From the NCBI GenBank assembly GCA_964036045.1, contig OZ038380.1:117165699-117229698 (forward strand): 64,000 nucleotides of DNA, given 5' to 3'. This document shows, one piece after another, positions 7,611 through 18,582 of this stretch; position 1 is the stretch's first letter, and each line of letters opens with the position of its first letter. A program made the position numbers and the translations under genes. Source of the DNA: Eutreptiella sp. 'Long Island Sound 2002' (Eukaryota > Euglenozoa > Euglenophyceae > Eutreptiales > Eutreptiaceae). The notes below the pieces were generated by a model. That model worked only from the letters and a program-made list of their open reading frames with translations. It was not told where the DNA came from and did no database searches.

Positions 7611-10396
7611 TTTGCGGGTACTAGACGCCTTTCGGCCCCGGGGGGCCACCTGGTCGGGCCAGGTGATATCCTCCCCACCGGGTCCCAGTGGGGGGCCCTC
7701 CAAGACGCACCTCCTGCCTGGTGGCGGAGTCCCCCGGGTTCACAGAGCTCGGAGCCCCGTCCTTCCCCGGCGTCCCCGTTTCGCCACTCCCCGGTCAGTG
7801 CATCAATTCGCAGCCGTGGCTGCGGGCGCTTACCCACTGCGTCGCCCCCCTAATGCGTGGTCGCCCGGGGCGCCGGCGCCGCCGGGCCCGTGCTACTGGC
7901 TTGTCGCCAGTGGGACCCCCTTGGGCTGCCTAGCCTAGGGGTTGGGGCGTGGCGCTGTGCGCCACTACTGCCTTGGCGGGCGCAGTGCCCCGTCTGTGTG
8001 TGCGCGGCGCTCGCGGCCGGTTCGGGGGGGCTCGGGCGACCACCTGGCGTCGTGTCCCTTTCGTTTCCCCCTTCCCGCCCCGCGTGTTCCGCGCTGCGTG
8101 TGGCGGGCCGTCCCGTCCGGGTGTCCCTTACCCTCGCTCGCTCGTACGCCATTCCATGCGGTCTGTGCGTTCTGCGCGCTCGGTCCGGTTGCCCTTCCGG
8201 TAGTCCCCGCGTTGCCCTATTCGTGTGTGTGCGCTCGCGCTCTCGCGGTGTCCGCTCCCCCCCCGCTGGGTGGTGTGGCGCGCGCATCTCGCGTGGTCCC
8301 GGCACTCGGCGCTGGTAGGGCCGTTCCACGTGGTCCGTGCCCCTCCGCGTGTCCTGCCCCGGTCCCTTGCTCCGTCTGGCGTGCTTGGGGGGGGGCGGTC
8401 CGGTCCTGGTTCCCCCCTACTTGGCTGGGGGTTGTGGGGGCGGCAGCAGGGCGTCCCCGGGGGGGTGCCTTCGACCGTTGCGTGGGGCGTCTGGGGTCTT
8501 GCGCTCCTCCTCCCCCGACTGCCCGTCCACTAGGTGGGCTGTCGGGGTCCGCGTTATGGGCGCGGGCGTGCGGGTGTGGGGGCCCTGCTCTGTCCCTGTG
8601 GGGGCTGCGCGCCGCGGGGCGGGTCCATGGCGTTCTTATGCTGGGGGGCGGGCTGGGGGGGGGGGGGGTGCGCCGTTTCCTCTGGCTGTGCGGCCGGGGC
8701 GGGGCCTGTTGGGCGGGGGGTCGCTCTGCCTCTTTCCGTCCCTCTGCCTTCCCTGGGCAGGCAACAAAGCGGGCGTCACTGGCGTTGTGCTGTCCATGGG
8801 GGGCGTGGCCCCCCATACCACTCCGGTTCGTGCTCAAGCGGCTTCTCTGGGTACGATCTGTGCGGCGTCCCGGTGCGCAGGCGTGGGCCCGCTTCTTCTT
8901 CGCGGCCCCCATGTGAGCCGGCGGCTGGGGCGGGGGGGCGGGTCACACTCCGGCTCCCCTCTCGGGCGGGGGGGGCCCATCCCCCCTGCCTCAGGGGGGT
9001 GGGGGCCGGGGCCCCCGCGGCTGGCGGGCTTGTTGGGGGGGCGGGGGGGGGGGGTGTCGCGCCGCGGCCTCCCTGCTCTCGTTCTGGGCGGCGGCCTGCG
9101 GTACTCCTTTCTGGCCCTCTCCGTGTCGCCGGCGCGCTCCCTCCCGGCGCGCGCGTGCGGTCGGGGCTGAAGTGCCGCCCCGGGGTGGGGGGGGGTGAGG
9201 GGCGTCCCGTGGACCGCTCCCCCGGGGGCCCCAGCTGACCTGAACCCCCCCTCTGTCACCTCGGAGTGGGCTGTGGCTACGGGAGGGTCATGTGGGGCGC
9301 GGCCTCCTTCCTGTTCCGTTGTGCGCGTTGCTCCGGCACGCCGGTGTGGGTTCGCGGGAGCAGGTCGAGGCGCCGTTGCCCTTGCCGCGTCGCCGTTCAT
9401 CCTGAGGGGGGGGGCGCCCCCCCCGGCCCTGGGGGGGCGAAGGGCCGCGCCTGTGGCTCCCCAGCTGAGGTGGGTGCGGGGGGGGGGGGGTGGGGGGGCC
9501 GCCTCCCCGCCCGCTCTCGGGCCTTTGTGGGAGGGGGGGGGGGGGAGTGGGGGGGGCCCTTTGGTCACCTGGCGATGCCTCCTGTCGGCCGGGGGTGTGG
9601 GGGGCGGCATGGCAGTCCTGGCCCCGGGGGCCAGCCATCGGCCGGGGGGTCGCGCCCTTCCCCCGCCCCCCTCTACAGAGAGCCGGATTTGCGCGCAGGC
9701 CCTCGCTGGGGCCCCTCATCCTCCGGCCGTTGTCGCGCGGCGCTGGCCGGCCGGGGATGGCCGTGAGGGTTAGCGGTCAGTGGTTAGCGAGCTGCGGGGC
9801 AGCAGGTTCCCCCCCGCGCTCGTTGTCTCCGCCCTCCCTCCCGCAGGAGGTGGCACGCTTTCATGCGTCGTGCCGTACCGTGGGGCCTGCCCGGGCTCGG
9901 GGCCTGGGTGGCGGTGCTACTGCCCGCGTAAACGGGGGGGCCCAGAGGGCACACCACCCGAGCGTCCGCTCCGTTTCTGAGAGGGAGGGGAGGGGGGGAG
10001 TGGGGGGGGCCCTCTGGTCCCCTGGCGCCGCCCTCTGACGGCCGAGGGGGGGGCGGCATGGCGGTCCCGGCCCCAGGGGCCAGCCATCGGCTGGGAGGTC
10101 ACACCCTTCCCCCAGCCCCCTCTACCTAGAGCCGGACCCTCGTGCAGGCCCTCGCTGGGGCCCCTTGTCCCCCCTGCCGTCGTCGCGCGGCGCTGGCCGG
10201 CTGGGGGCGGCCGTGAGGGTTAGCGGTCAGCGGTTAGGCGGCTGCGGGGCAGTAGGATCCCCCCCGCGCTCGTTGTCTCTGCCCTCCCTCCCGCGGTAGG
10301 TGGCGCGCGCTCCTTAGTCGCGCCGTACCGTGGGGGGGGCGTGGGTCGGGGGGCCCAGCCCCCCCCCCAACTCTCCCGTACCCGCCGTCTGGGCCT
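7611..10396 (-). other. N1 long GC-rich 3' region
   Basis: Extremely G/C-rich with many G7-G12 runs. All six frames are open for long stretches because of composition, and the predicted proteins are low-complexity Pro/Arg/Gly with no recognisable domain. Treated as non-coding. Confidence 0.6.
9545..10340. repeat. ~450 bp tandem duplication in N1
   Basis: Anchors repeat with a period of 450-453: GAGTGG plus a G run at 9545 and 9998; CCGTGAGGGTTAGCGGTCAG at 9761 and 10211; GCCGTACCGTGGGG near 9872 and 10322. The second unit is slightly shorter. Confidence 0.85.
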
Positions 10397-11483
10397 TCAC
10401 CTGCGCCGCCGCTTGAGTGGGGGCTGGGGCTGCGGCGGCGGCGGGTTGTGCCGGCGGTAGCGCCAGTGGGCGAGGGCGCTGCGCAAAGCCCGGGGGAGCC
10501 AGTTGTTGGCATCCGCATCTGTGATGCGGAGCACCGCTCCCCCTTCCAGGAAGGCCGGCCACGTCGGCTCTCTGTCGGGCCACGCCGCCCGGATCACTGA
10601 CCTGAGGACCCTCTCATGGTCCTCTGGGGCTGCCCACCCCCCCGGGGGTACCTCTCGGTTTCCTCCGTCCCTCCGGAGGAGCACGGCATCGAAGAGCCGG
10701 TTCCTCGACCTCCTGGAGGTCCCCTGGTTGGCCCAGCACAACCACCCGTACACCTCCCCCACCAGGGGGAGGGTCTCCTCCCCCAGAGGGTCTGGGACCG
10801 CGCCCCAGTCCCGGTCCCATGGCCGGCCCTCCTCCGCCCCCTGTGCCGGCCGTTCTCGCCGCCCCTGCGCCTGCGGCGCCGATGTCGCGCCCCGTCCCCC
10901 CTCCGCCGAGGCCATCCGCGCCGGCTCCGCCCTCGGCGCGGGGGGGGCTTGATCGTGCTGGTGTCGTGGGGGTTGGAGGGGGACGAGCTCGCCGGAGTCA
11001 GGGTCGATGTTGTAGAGGTGGTGGTGGTGGTGGTGGTGGTGGTGGTTGATGTGGTGTGCCGGCATCTGTTGGATGCCGGGGGGGATGCACCTCGGCGGCT
11101 GCACGTCCGGCTGCGGGGGCGCCCCGCCCTCTGCCCCCCTCCCTTCGTCCCGTCCTCCCCCCTGGGCTCCCATGCCTCGTCCTGCCTGTCCCTTGGGGCC
11201 CGCGGCGCCCTTGCCCTTGCCCTTGGCCCCCTTTGCAGCCCCCTGCCCGTGTCGCGGGTCCCGCCTCCCGTCCCCCACGCCCTGGCCCGCTCGCTCTCCC
11301 ACCTCCCCTCGCCCTGCCCCCTGCACCTGGGCTCCCTGCCCGCGCCCCTGCGCGCCCTTCCCATGCCCTGGCCCCTTCCCGGCCCCCTGCCCCGAGTCGC
11401 GCCGTCCGCTGCCTGCGCTCTGCTCCCCCCCGCTGCTGCGCCCTTCCTGGACCACTCGCCGGGCGTCCCGCTGCCTTTGCAGG
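10397..11483 (-). CDS. Unknown protein of N1 with His run and basic C-terminus
   Basis: A single frame of about 360 residues ending K-R-R-R-R at 10397; it is open through the 18 bp duplication, so the natural start is unknown or truncated. The first half is Gly/Gln/Arg-rich low complexity. The centre has a run of nine histidines encoded by a GTG/CAC microsatellite. Residues ~225-350 look globular: W-D-R-D-W-G-A-V-P-D-P...VYGWLCWANQG...VLRSVIRAAWPDREPTWPAFLEGGAVLRI. I do not recognise this domain. In style it recalls the W-rich segments of the LINE H proteins, so it may be an ORF1-type or accessory protein of another LINE. No catalytic motif is visible. Confidence 0.45.
11018..11046. repeat. 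GTG/CAC microsatellite encoding the His run
   Basis: About nine GTG triplets; read as CAC on the minus strand they give the histidine run of the N1 ORF. Confidence 0.9.
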
Positions 11484-11501
11484 CAGGTATAAACTACAGG
11501 T
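11484..11501. repeat. 18 bp target-site duplication of N1, right copy
   Basis: Exact copy of 7574-7591. Confidence 0.9.
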
Positions 11502-12859
11502 ATGCTCATCTCGTATGCCGCATACCCATTGCTCGTCTCGTGTCTCCGTGAACGAGTCTTGTAGCAGCGCTAACAACGATAGGACGCGATAGAGGGATTG
11601 ATTAGAAAGATTGCAGATGATTAGAGGTCAGATCAGGGTGATTAGACATACACACAAGTGCATAGCAACGTTCTTCGCGTGCGCCCCTCACTTGCTCTCT
11701 CTCTCCAGCGGTAGGTAAGGTGAGTAAGCCCAGGTGGGGGCCACCCCCTGGTGGAGTCGTGATTGAGGTACAGATGTGCAGGTTTGCCCAACGCAGTCGT
11801 GCATGCTCGCGCATTCACACACACATTAAAGGGTGGTCCACGCGAAGTGCGCACGGTAAACCTTGTTCAGGCTACCCAGGGGCTCCTCGGTACGTTCTTT
11901 ACGAGAACCTGAGGAGTCCCTGAAAGCTTGCTTGCTTGACAGGGTAGCTGATCTTTCAGCACGTTTGCGGACAGTGTATTATAGGTCACACTGAGAACCG
12001 TATAATACGGGGAGTGTGGCTTGGTTCCTCCGCCGCAAACAACCCTTCATTTGCCTTTGCTCTACAGGTGGGCAGGTAGGGTGATTGGTGCAGCAGCATA
12101 CCATTTTTTTCATGCCCTGCTAAACAAGGGCGCAGATCACACAAACAAGTAACTCCGCCTCTGCCTGTGGCAGAGCAGGGAGTCCGACTTCATCGACATC
12201 TGCGCCGTGCACGCAAGAGCACCTCTTCCCTCCAAGCCCTAACAGGGGAAACGCGTTGTGGCGTCCCCTGTTAGGCCACAGTTGCTTAGCAGCGCTGTGT
12301 TCTCTTGTCTTCTTCACAGGAGGGTCGCTAGGACCCACGACATATTCTTCAACAACACCCAGTAGAGAGTGCGTGTAGGAGTGGTAGTCCTGAGTGGGGG
12401 CCTGAGCCAGTTGCACCAGTGCTCGCCCACCAGGATGGTGCCACTGTAGGGTGTGTAGGACCTGTAGTGCGTGTGTCACTGTCCCACCCGTTTCCTGCAA
12501 TTTTAGCAGGGTTGGTGGGCTGTTGCAGTGGTTAGGTCAGTGTTTTGGCAATTTAGCAAAACGGCGTTTTCAAGCCTTCATAGCTTCCGGCCACCCCTCC
12601 CTGTAGTAGACAGATAGGTAGGGAAAACAATACCTGGATTAGTACGCTGGGTATTCCCCAAAGGTTTTGCGCCAGCACCGAAATTGGGCGCTTAGGGGAG
12701 GGGAGACCCGGGGCGTACCCCGTGGCATCAATAAGCCAACCCTCCAGGTTTAGCAAGCGTGCAGACTTGGGTATAATTAGGACACCACTTCTGCGGCTTG
12801 CTCTCAGGACCTTAGGAATGGCACACTCACACATACGCTTTGGCAGGTAAGGGTAAGGT
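11502..12859 (-). other. G2 3' non-coding region, part 2
   Basis: 1.36 kb between N1 and the chromodomain stop. Short ORFs only, none with a recognisable product. Nothing else supported. Confidence 0.6.
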
Positions 12860-13582
12860 TCAGTCCCTAGCTTTAGTCTTGGAGGCAAGCGTCTCAGCGA
12901 CCCTCAGCAACTCACCAAGGTTGTTCTGGGACAAGTAGTCAACCAGAACTGAGTTTAGGCGTCCCTCTGGTAGAACAAATGCAGAGAAGGGCTCCCAGGT
13001 GGCCTCTTCGACTCCAAACCCTTCCCAGAGGGTGAGGAAGCGCCGACCCTGGCGATAGCGGTGGCATAGGACAGACTTCACCAGGTAGAAGCCCTCCTTA
13101 GCCATCTCCTCGGCGTTCATGTCGGGGAGTTCACCTTCAACTTCCATAGGGCTGGCAGCCCCTTGTAGGTCCAGAGCGGCGATTTCTTCGTCGTTCAGCT
13201 CCCACTCCTCCCCACAGAGGTCTTCAGGATCATAGTAGCGCTTCAGGTGTTGAGTAGCGCACACCAGGGTCCCCCCTAGACGGGGAGAACACCGCACGGT
13301 GATACAATGTTCATCCACTGATAGAATCTTGTACGGCCCGAAGTATGGGTCATCGCTGGTAGAGCGTGGCCAGGCGGGTAGTCGACTGTGGTGCACCAGC
13401 ACCCACTCCCCCTCTTGGTAGGTGGCCGGTGCTCGGTGCTTGTTCTTCTTGTTCCACTGACGCTCCCTCACTCTCTTGAGCATAGACTTTGCCTTGTCCA
13501 CCTTCGCTTGTTGCTCTTGGACCCATTCACCCACAGAAGAATGGGTGTCCTCTGGATAGGGGGCATGTAGGAACCATGCCAA
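12860..13582 (-). pseudogene. G2 integrase C-terminus and chromodomain
   Basis: 240 residues. The first half (VRERQWNKKNKHR...YQEGEWVLVHHSRLP...FGPYKILSV) is the integrase C-terminal region with the GPY/F-type module. Residues ~180-225 (F-Y-L-V-K-S-V-L-C-H-R-Y...LTLWEGFGVEEATWEPFSAF) fit a chromodomain: aromatic, V, basic, then W-x-G-x(5)-TWEP. In chromoviruses this domain guides integration by binding marked histones. The frame differs by one base from the upstream integrase, joining near 13585. The stop at 12860 gives a normal length. Confidence 0.8.
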
Positions 13583-14375
13583 GCTGCCCTAGGAATAGCT
13601 CATGGGGCGAGTAGCCAGTAACTGAACTCTCTTGGGAGTTCATCATCAAGGATATGACGGGGAGTAGTCTCACCCAGTCTCTGGTGCGTTCAGTTTTGCA
13701 CCATATCTTTACATTCTCCTTGAGGACACGGATCTGTCGCTCACATAGGGGGTTGCTGGTGTGAGAGTAGGGAATCCCCGTAGACACCTGGACATTGAGG
13801 GATCTCAGGACCCTCTTGTACCAGCCAGTATCTGAGCGTACTCGTACGTCCTCATCGGAGGTGATCTCCTTGGGCGCCCCATAGACACAAAACCACTCCT
13901 CCAGGAGTATCTTGATAGTCTCCTCCCCGGTAATGTGCTTGGTACATCGGAACACCCTGGTAAACCTGGTCAACCCACAGGTTACCACGAGGGCGAAGTC
14001 ATAGCCCCCGAACTTCGGCATCTCCGTGTAGTCCACGTATAGAACACTGTTAGCACAGTGAGGGATGAGCAGGGTCGAGTAGAGACCTCTGTCCCTGATA
14101 TCCCCTGGTTTACAGGACCTGCACGGGCACTTGTCCACGATAGGCTGGAGGGTTTTCCGCAGTTGGTCGTCAGTCCACGTAGTGTGGAACCACTGCTTGA
14201 ACAGCCTCAGGGTACGGTCAGCACCAACATGACCGCTGGACTCATGGGTCCACTTCAGCAGCGCTGGGACTCGGTCACTAGGCACCACTATGCGGTCCTC
14301 GAGCCAGAGGTAGCTCTTGTCCCTCTTCCACTGGTCTTGGTTGACCAGGAGGGGTTCAAGGTGTTTCTCCAGGCG
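13527..14375 (-). pseudogene. G2 integrase zinc domain and catalytic core
   Basis: Same frame as the RT after an in-frame TAG at 14376-14378. HHCC zinc domain: H-E-S-S-G-H then C-P-C-R-S-C (~14260-14120). Catalytic core acids are visible as V-D-Y-T-E-M, S-D-E-D-V and L-C-E-R-Q (DDE triad, with an unusual SDED in place of SDNG). The element would use this enzyme to insert its cDNA. The frame is lost near 13585 by a one-base shift into the chromodomain frame. The TAG could be a mutation (Lys or Gln codon) or a readthrough site; the sequence cannot decide. Confidence 0.8.
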
Positions 14376-14378
14376 CTA

Positions 14379-15956
14379 GTAGATATCACCAAACTCTTTC
14401 AGGTACTCCGATTGTTGGAGTCCATCCAGGGGGCGTATCATCGTCATGTTGAGGTCCAAGTGGACGTCCATACGGCTGAACGCCTCCTTAGCCAGCGCTT
14501 CAGACCGGGCACCAATCAGGGCGTCAAAGTTGTTGCGGCTGATGTAGTCGGCACACTCGTTCTTCACTCCCTGGATATGGTGTACCGTCAGCCGTAGTTG
14601 ACTGAGGTAGGTCCACCAGCGCCGTAGTTTGGCCTTCTCAGGTGGGGGACCCTTCTGGAAACTGCCGACCGGTTCTTGGTCGCACAGCCAGACCACAGGG
14701 TTACTCCCCAACAGTCGTGCTTGTGAGGATAGCACCAGCATACCCGCGAGCAATTCCTGCTCATAGGTGGAGTAGTTCCCCCTGGCCTGGTTCCACTTCC
14801 AGTTCCAGTGACCCAGAGGTACTAGGACCCACTTGTCGTCAGGGTAGCTGTGCTTGAGGGTTCCATCTCGGTTGAGACCTTCCGTCCCCCATTGGGAAAT
14901 GGCCGAGTCGATCTCCTCCTTCTCTAGTGCTTGCCATTGAAACAACGTTCCACCACCGCCCACATTGCTGGCGTCGGTCACCAGGATAATCTCCCCTTGT
15001 GCCCTAGGCACGCCCAACCACTTAGCGTTGGCTACCTTGTCTTTGAGCTCGTCAAACGCTTGTTGCTCTTGTGGGCCCCAGCGCCAAGTAGTACTCTTCT
15101 TGATCAAGTGCGACAGAACGGCGCAGGTGTAGGTGAAGTTTTTCATGTGGCGGCGATAGAAGTTGCACGCCCCAATGAAACTGCGTACATCATGAAGTCC
15201 TTTCTTGGGGTCTTCGTGTCGTACCTTGGCATCCATCAGGGGTTTGGCCTTAGAGGCCGCTGGGGTCCACCACCCATAGCCAACGTCAAACCCCAGGTAC
15301 TGCATGGTCTCCTGCATGAACTCACACTTCTCCAGCTTGAGTCGTGTGTGGTTCTCCTGGCAGACCGCAAAGAACTCACCCAAGAGGATTAGGTGATCCT
15401 CCTGGGTATTGGTCCCGAGGCATACATCGTCGATGTGAGCCTCCATCTGGGCACCACGGGATATGAGCTCCTGCACCTTAGGTCTCCTTCGTAGGATGGA
15501 CAAGATCTTGTTCATCAGCTCTTGGAATAGAGCGGGTGCGTTCGCCACGCCAAACGGCATGACCTTCCACTTGAACACCCTCTCCTGAGGGGTGATGAAG
15601 GCCAGTAGTTCTCGTGCGTTGGGCGTCAGGTCCACTTGCCAGAATCCGCTCCTCTTGTCCATCTTGGTCTTGTAGCGACAGGAGGCTATCTTCTCCAGGG
15701 TAGACTCCATATTGGGAATGGACCCTGAGTGGTTCAGCGTCTTCTTGTTCAGCTCTCCGTAGTCCATCACCAGCCGTTTGGCTGTAGACCCAGGTTTAGC
15801 CACCAGGAAACAGGGGCTGCAGTGTAGGGGGTAGTCCCCGTCCTTGTACTCCAGGACTAGGCCGGCGTCGATACATTCTTGTATCTGTCGCTCAATCTCG
15901 TTTGCCTGCTCTTTAGGAGCTGGATAGGGTCTCCTCCGGATTCTGTGACCCACGAA
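14379..15956 (-). CDS. G2 reverse transcriptase and RNase H
   Basis: An uninterrupted stretch of ~525 residues. RT blocks in order: CSPCFLVAKPGS, RLVMDYGELNKKT, FWQVDLTP, FKWKVMPFGVANAPALFQELM and the active site A-H-I-D-D-V, where the usual Tyr of YxDD is His. Then LGFDVGYGWW and FIGACNFYRRH (thumb/connection). RNase H follows: V-T-D-A-S-N-V-G-G-G-G, E in T-Y-E-Q-E-L-L-A-G-M, and C-A-D-Y-I-S-R. It copies element RNA into DNA and removes the template. In-frame TAG codons lie just before (15957-15959) and just after (14376-14378). Confidence 0.88.
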
Positions 15957-16982
15957 CTATGGTTTTAGCTTGAGGTCCATCTGTACCAGCTTGTCACATG
16001 AGGCTGGAGGGGGTAGCTCTCCGAACACCTCCAGAAAGGTCCTTATAAGCTTCTGTACCCGCGGGTCCAATACCTTGATCTTGTCCTCCATGTCCTCGTC
16101 AGAGTGTAAGTTGCTTGCCCCCTGAGTAATAGACGTCGAGAGGTGGTCCTCCACCGACTCTTCGCCCGTGGTAGTGTCCTTGAGCCCTTGGTAGGCATAT
16201 AGAAGGTCTTGTTCAACCATCTCCGGTGGACGATGGCAGCATAGGCACGCTCGAGGGGGTTCACATACACATTCCTCCGAGAGATCGTCCTCCTCTGGGG
16301 TCCTCACATGGGCGCCCCACACGCTCTTCATAAGCTTAAGATCTACCTCTCTTTGCCAGGTGGTGATCTTCTGTTCGAGGTGCTCCTTCATTTGGGATAG
16401 GTCTCCCATACGTCCTTGCTTCAGTGGCCATGAGCTGCGGGTAGGCTTCGCGTAGCATAGCTTTTTCGCCACCAACTTCCTCTTGGAATCCACATACTCC
16501 CTGAGCCTGGATCGAGGGTCCAGCTCCTCGTCCACGGGGTCTTCCACCCTCATGGAGAGTAGGGGTTTCAGTGGGGCGACGTACTCGGCGTTCTCCACTT
16601 CCTGCACACAGGTCTGCACGAAGAAGGCGTCGTGCTCAGTTTCGTCATCTGAGTGGATAGAGCTAGGTAGCTCAGATAGTCCACACTCAGAGACTCCATC
16701 AGGAACAGGTACATGGCAGGGAGAGTTGGGGGCGTTGGTGTCAGTCACGACGTACTCATCTCCTCCGGGTGTAGTCTCAACAGCATCTTGAGGTCGTAGG
16801 CGATCCTTCAAGTCACCTAAGGCGAGTCCGTCGCTTTCTCGTTGTATAGCCTGGACCAGAGTAGGGTCCAGATCCTCCCAGGTGATGGAGGTCAGACCTC
16901 CGTCCACCACGCTGAGCATACTCCCCCATCCGGGTTTTCCCAATAGGCGTCCTACGCCCCAGAGGCACGTAGATGGCCTCAT
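15957..16982 (-). pseudogene. G2 linker between methyltransferase-like domain and RT
   Basis: About 320 residues, acidic and probably mostly disordered, joined upstream by a frameshift near 16925. It contains a small Cys cluster (E-C-V-C-E-P-P-R-A-C-L-C-C-H) and ends V-Q-M-D-L-K-L-K-P before the TAG. It is in frame with the RT. I recognise no catalytic domain. The position corresponds to the protease-RT spacer of gypsy Pol proteins. Confidence 0.6.
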
Positions 16983-17715
16983 CAGGTAAACGAACAGAGC
17001 TGATAGTCAGCCTGTCCAGGAGGTTTCGCCAGTACTCGTTGCCCCCATGGGCTCCCCAATCAGGGGAACACAGGACCATACGGGACTGTTCCAAGGCCAC
17101 CTTGGTCAGCACCTTCCCAAGTTCACTGAACCTGGGGTTCCCGTAGGCCATCCCGAAAGAGGGCCAGTAAAATTTGTAGCTGCAGTTCTTCCCCTTGCTG
17201 CAGTAAAGGTCCAGTACATGCTGCTTGTCGCTTGCGAACAACTCCACATCCAGGTCTTTCCGAGAGTAACCCAACTCCTTCAGACCTTGGTCCGGGACTT
17301 CCCCCAATAGTTGATAGTCCTCAGTTTTGGAGGCCGCCATCATGTTAGAGGGCTCCTCCTTCGATAGCCTCAGGTAACTCGAGGTATGTTCCCACTGCTC
17401 CAGTGGCACAGACTCTCTGCCACTGCCTCGGTCCACGTAGAGGAGGTAGGGCGCTTGTAGCGTCAGGGATTGTATCTTGGAGTGCTGTACGAAGAAGTCA
17501 GTCCCCAGTACAAAGTCGAAGGCCTCAGTGTCCATCACATAGAACCGATGAGCGATAGTCCGGGAGCCCATAGGTACCTCCACCTCACAGTCCCCGCCGC
17601 TGTGCACCACATGTCCATCCCCCATGCGCATAGCAGCGGTGGTCATGGTGTTCTTCAGGCTCCCACAAGGTAAAACTTTCTTGGCCACTATAGATATGGT
17701 GGCGCCAGTGTCCAA
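16813..17715 (-). pseudogene. G2 aspartic protease and methyltransferase-like domain
   Basis: The protease active site is V-L-D-T-G-A-T-I-S-I-V at the start (first codon shown is not the natural start; the frame opens upstream). The second protease block is F-D-F-V-L-G-T-D-F-F at residues 67-75. Residues ~155-253 (16956-17253) form a second domain: V-E-L-F-A-S-D...YCSKGKN...W-P-S-F-G-M-A-Y-G-N-P-R-F...V-L-C-S-P-D-W-G...W-R-N-L-L-D. This matches the pattern of the Dam-like (N6-adenine methyltransferase) domain known from DIRS elements (DLFAS...NPPF...VAPxWP...W), with N-P-R-F in the place of the catalytic NPPY/F. The frame ends at 16813 after a shift near 16925. Confidence 0.7.
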
Positions 17716-17793
17716 TACCCCCAGGTATTCGCGTCCCCCTAGTCGGATACGTACCCAAAAGACCAGGTCTTGGGTGCCACCAGAGCGTCCCCG

Positions 17794-18582
17794 TCAGAAC
17801 TCCGCGGGACAGGTCACCTCGAACCCCTTGTTCCGCAATTTGCGGGCCATCCTCATGAAACGGCTCCTCTTCTTAGCGTTGCCGTCATCACCACCTTCGG
17901 GCTCTCGCTTGGCTCCTTGTTCTTGCTGGGCCTGCGTTTGTGAGCGTGTGGTAGGGGCAGACTGCCCTCCAGAGGGCTCGGAGTTCCCCCCTGAATTAGG
18001 GTTGGGGTTGCCTCCGTTGTTGTCCTTGTTCTTGTTGTCGGGCTGGCGGTTAGCGCCTCCTCCTCGTCCACCTTGACCCTTGTCTTGCCCTTCACCACGT
18101 CCTTTCGACTTGCCCTTGCCGGAGTCGTTGCCTTTGCCTTTGCCTCCACCTTTGCCTGAGCCTTTGCCAGGATCTTCACCCTTAAGCTTCGCCGATAGGC
18201 GTTGCTTATGGTAGCACTCATCCTCGTAGTGCTTCCGCTTCCCGCAGAATGCACACGTGATGGTGCACCTGTAATGATCCGGCAGCTTCGCTTTGGCGCC
18301 GGTGTTCTTCTCCTGCTGCTTCCCCTGGACTACGAAGCAGTCTCGCTGCTCGCAGTCAGGGGCGTGCTGCAGGTGGCCCTGCTCGTCTCTGGCATCACAC
18401 CAGAATAGCTCCTTCACGTTCTCCATGATACGGGCGTGGGCGTGTTTGGGGGTAGTCGCCTGCCCAGGTCGGACCCTTGGTACCCTTTGCCATGGCCTCC
18501 AGAACCTCCACCACCAGGACGGTAGTTGTTCAAGTGCTGGTCGCTCTCCTTCTCCAGCGCCAGCTCCAGGATTAGCACGCAT
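17794..18582 (-). pseudogene. G2 Gag nucleocapsid with zinc knuckle
   Basis: A C-x2-C-x4-H-x4-C knuckle (CAFCGKRKHYEDECY, ~18250-18205) followed by a long Gly/Lys-rich tail (GKGSGKGGGKGKGND) and a Gln/Asn/Pro stretch. Such domains package element RNA. The frame overlaps the capsid ORF by ~170 bp in a different frame; the shift lies near 18440-18470. Both ORFs have coding character on their own sides, so a frameshift mutation is likely, although a programmed Gag shift is possible. Confidence 0.75.

Larger units (their letters stand above)
7592..11483 (-). mobile_element. GC-rich LINE-like insertion N1 nested in G2
   Basis: 3.9 kb between exact 18 bp duplications. The left edge has two to three units of a GGTTTGA-type heptamer, which reads on the minus strand as a (TCAAACC)n 3' tail, so the element runs right to left. 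It has one plausible ORF (10397-11483) and about 2.8 kb of very GC-rich sequence with a ~450 bp tandem duplication. I find no reverse transcriptase or endonuclease, so it is either 5'-truncated or a non-autonomous passenger. Its layout (low-complexity protein plus long repeat-bearing 3' region) is like that of LINE H, but I see no sequence match. Confidence 0.75.

Noticed and set aside
7942-9773. Several long plus-strand ORFs (190-324 residues) in N1
   Set aside because: Extreme GC content keeps all frames open; products are low-complexity and on the strand opposite to the element.
14376-15959. Alternative genetic code with UAG as a sense codon
   Set aside because: TAG codons also occur beside TGA and TAA stops and frameshifts in the same elements, and in two cases the sister copy has CAG, so ordinary decay explains them.
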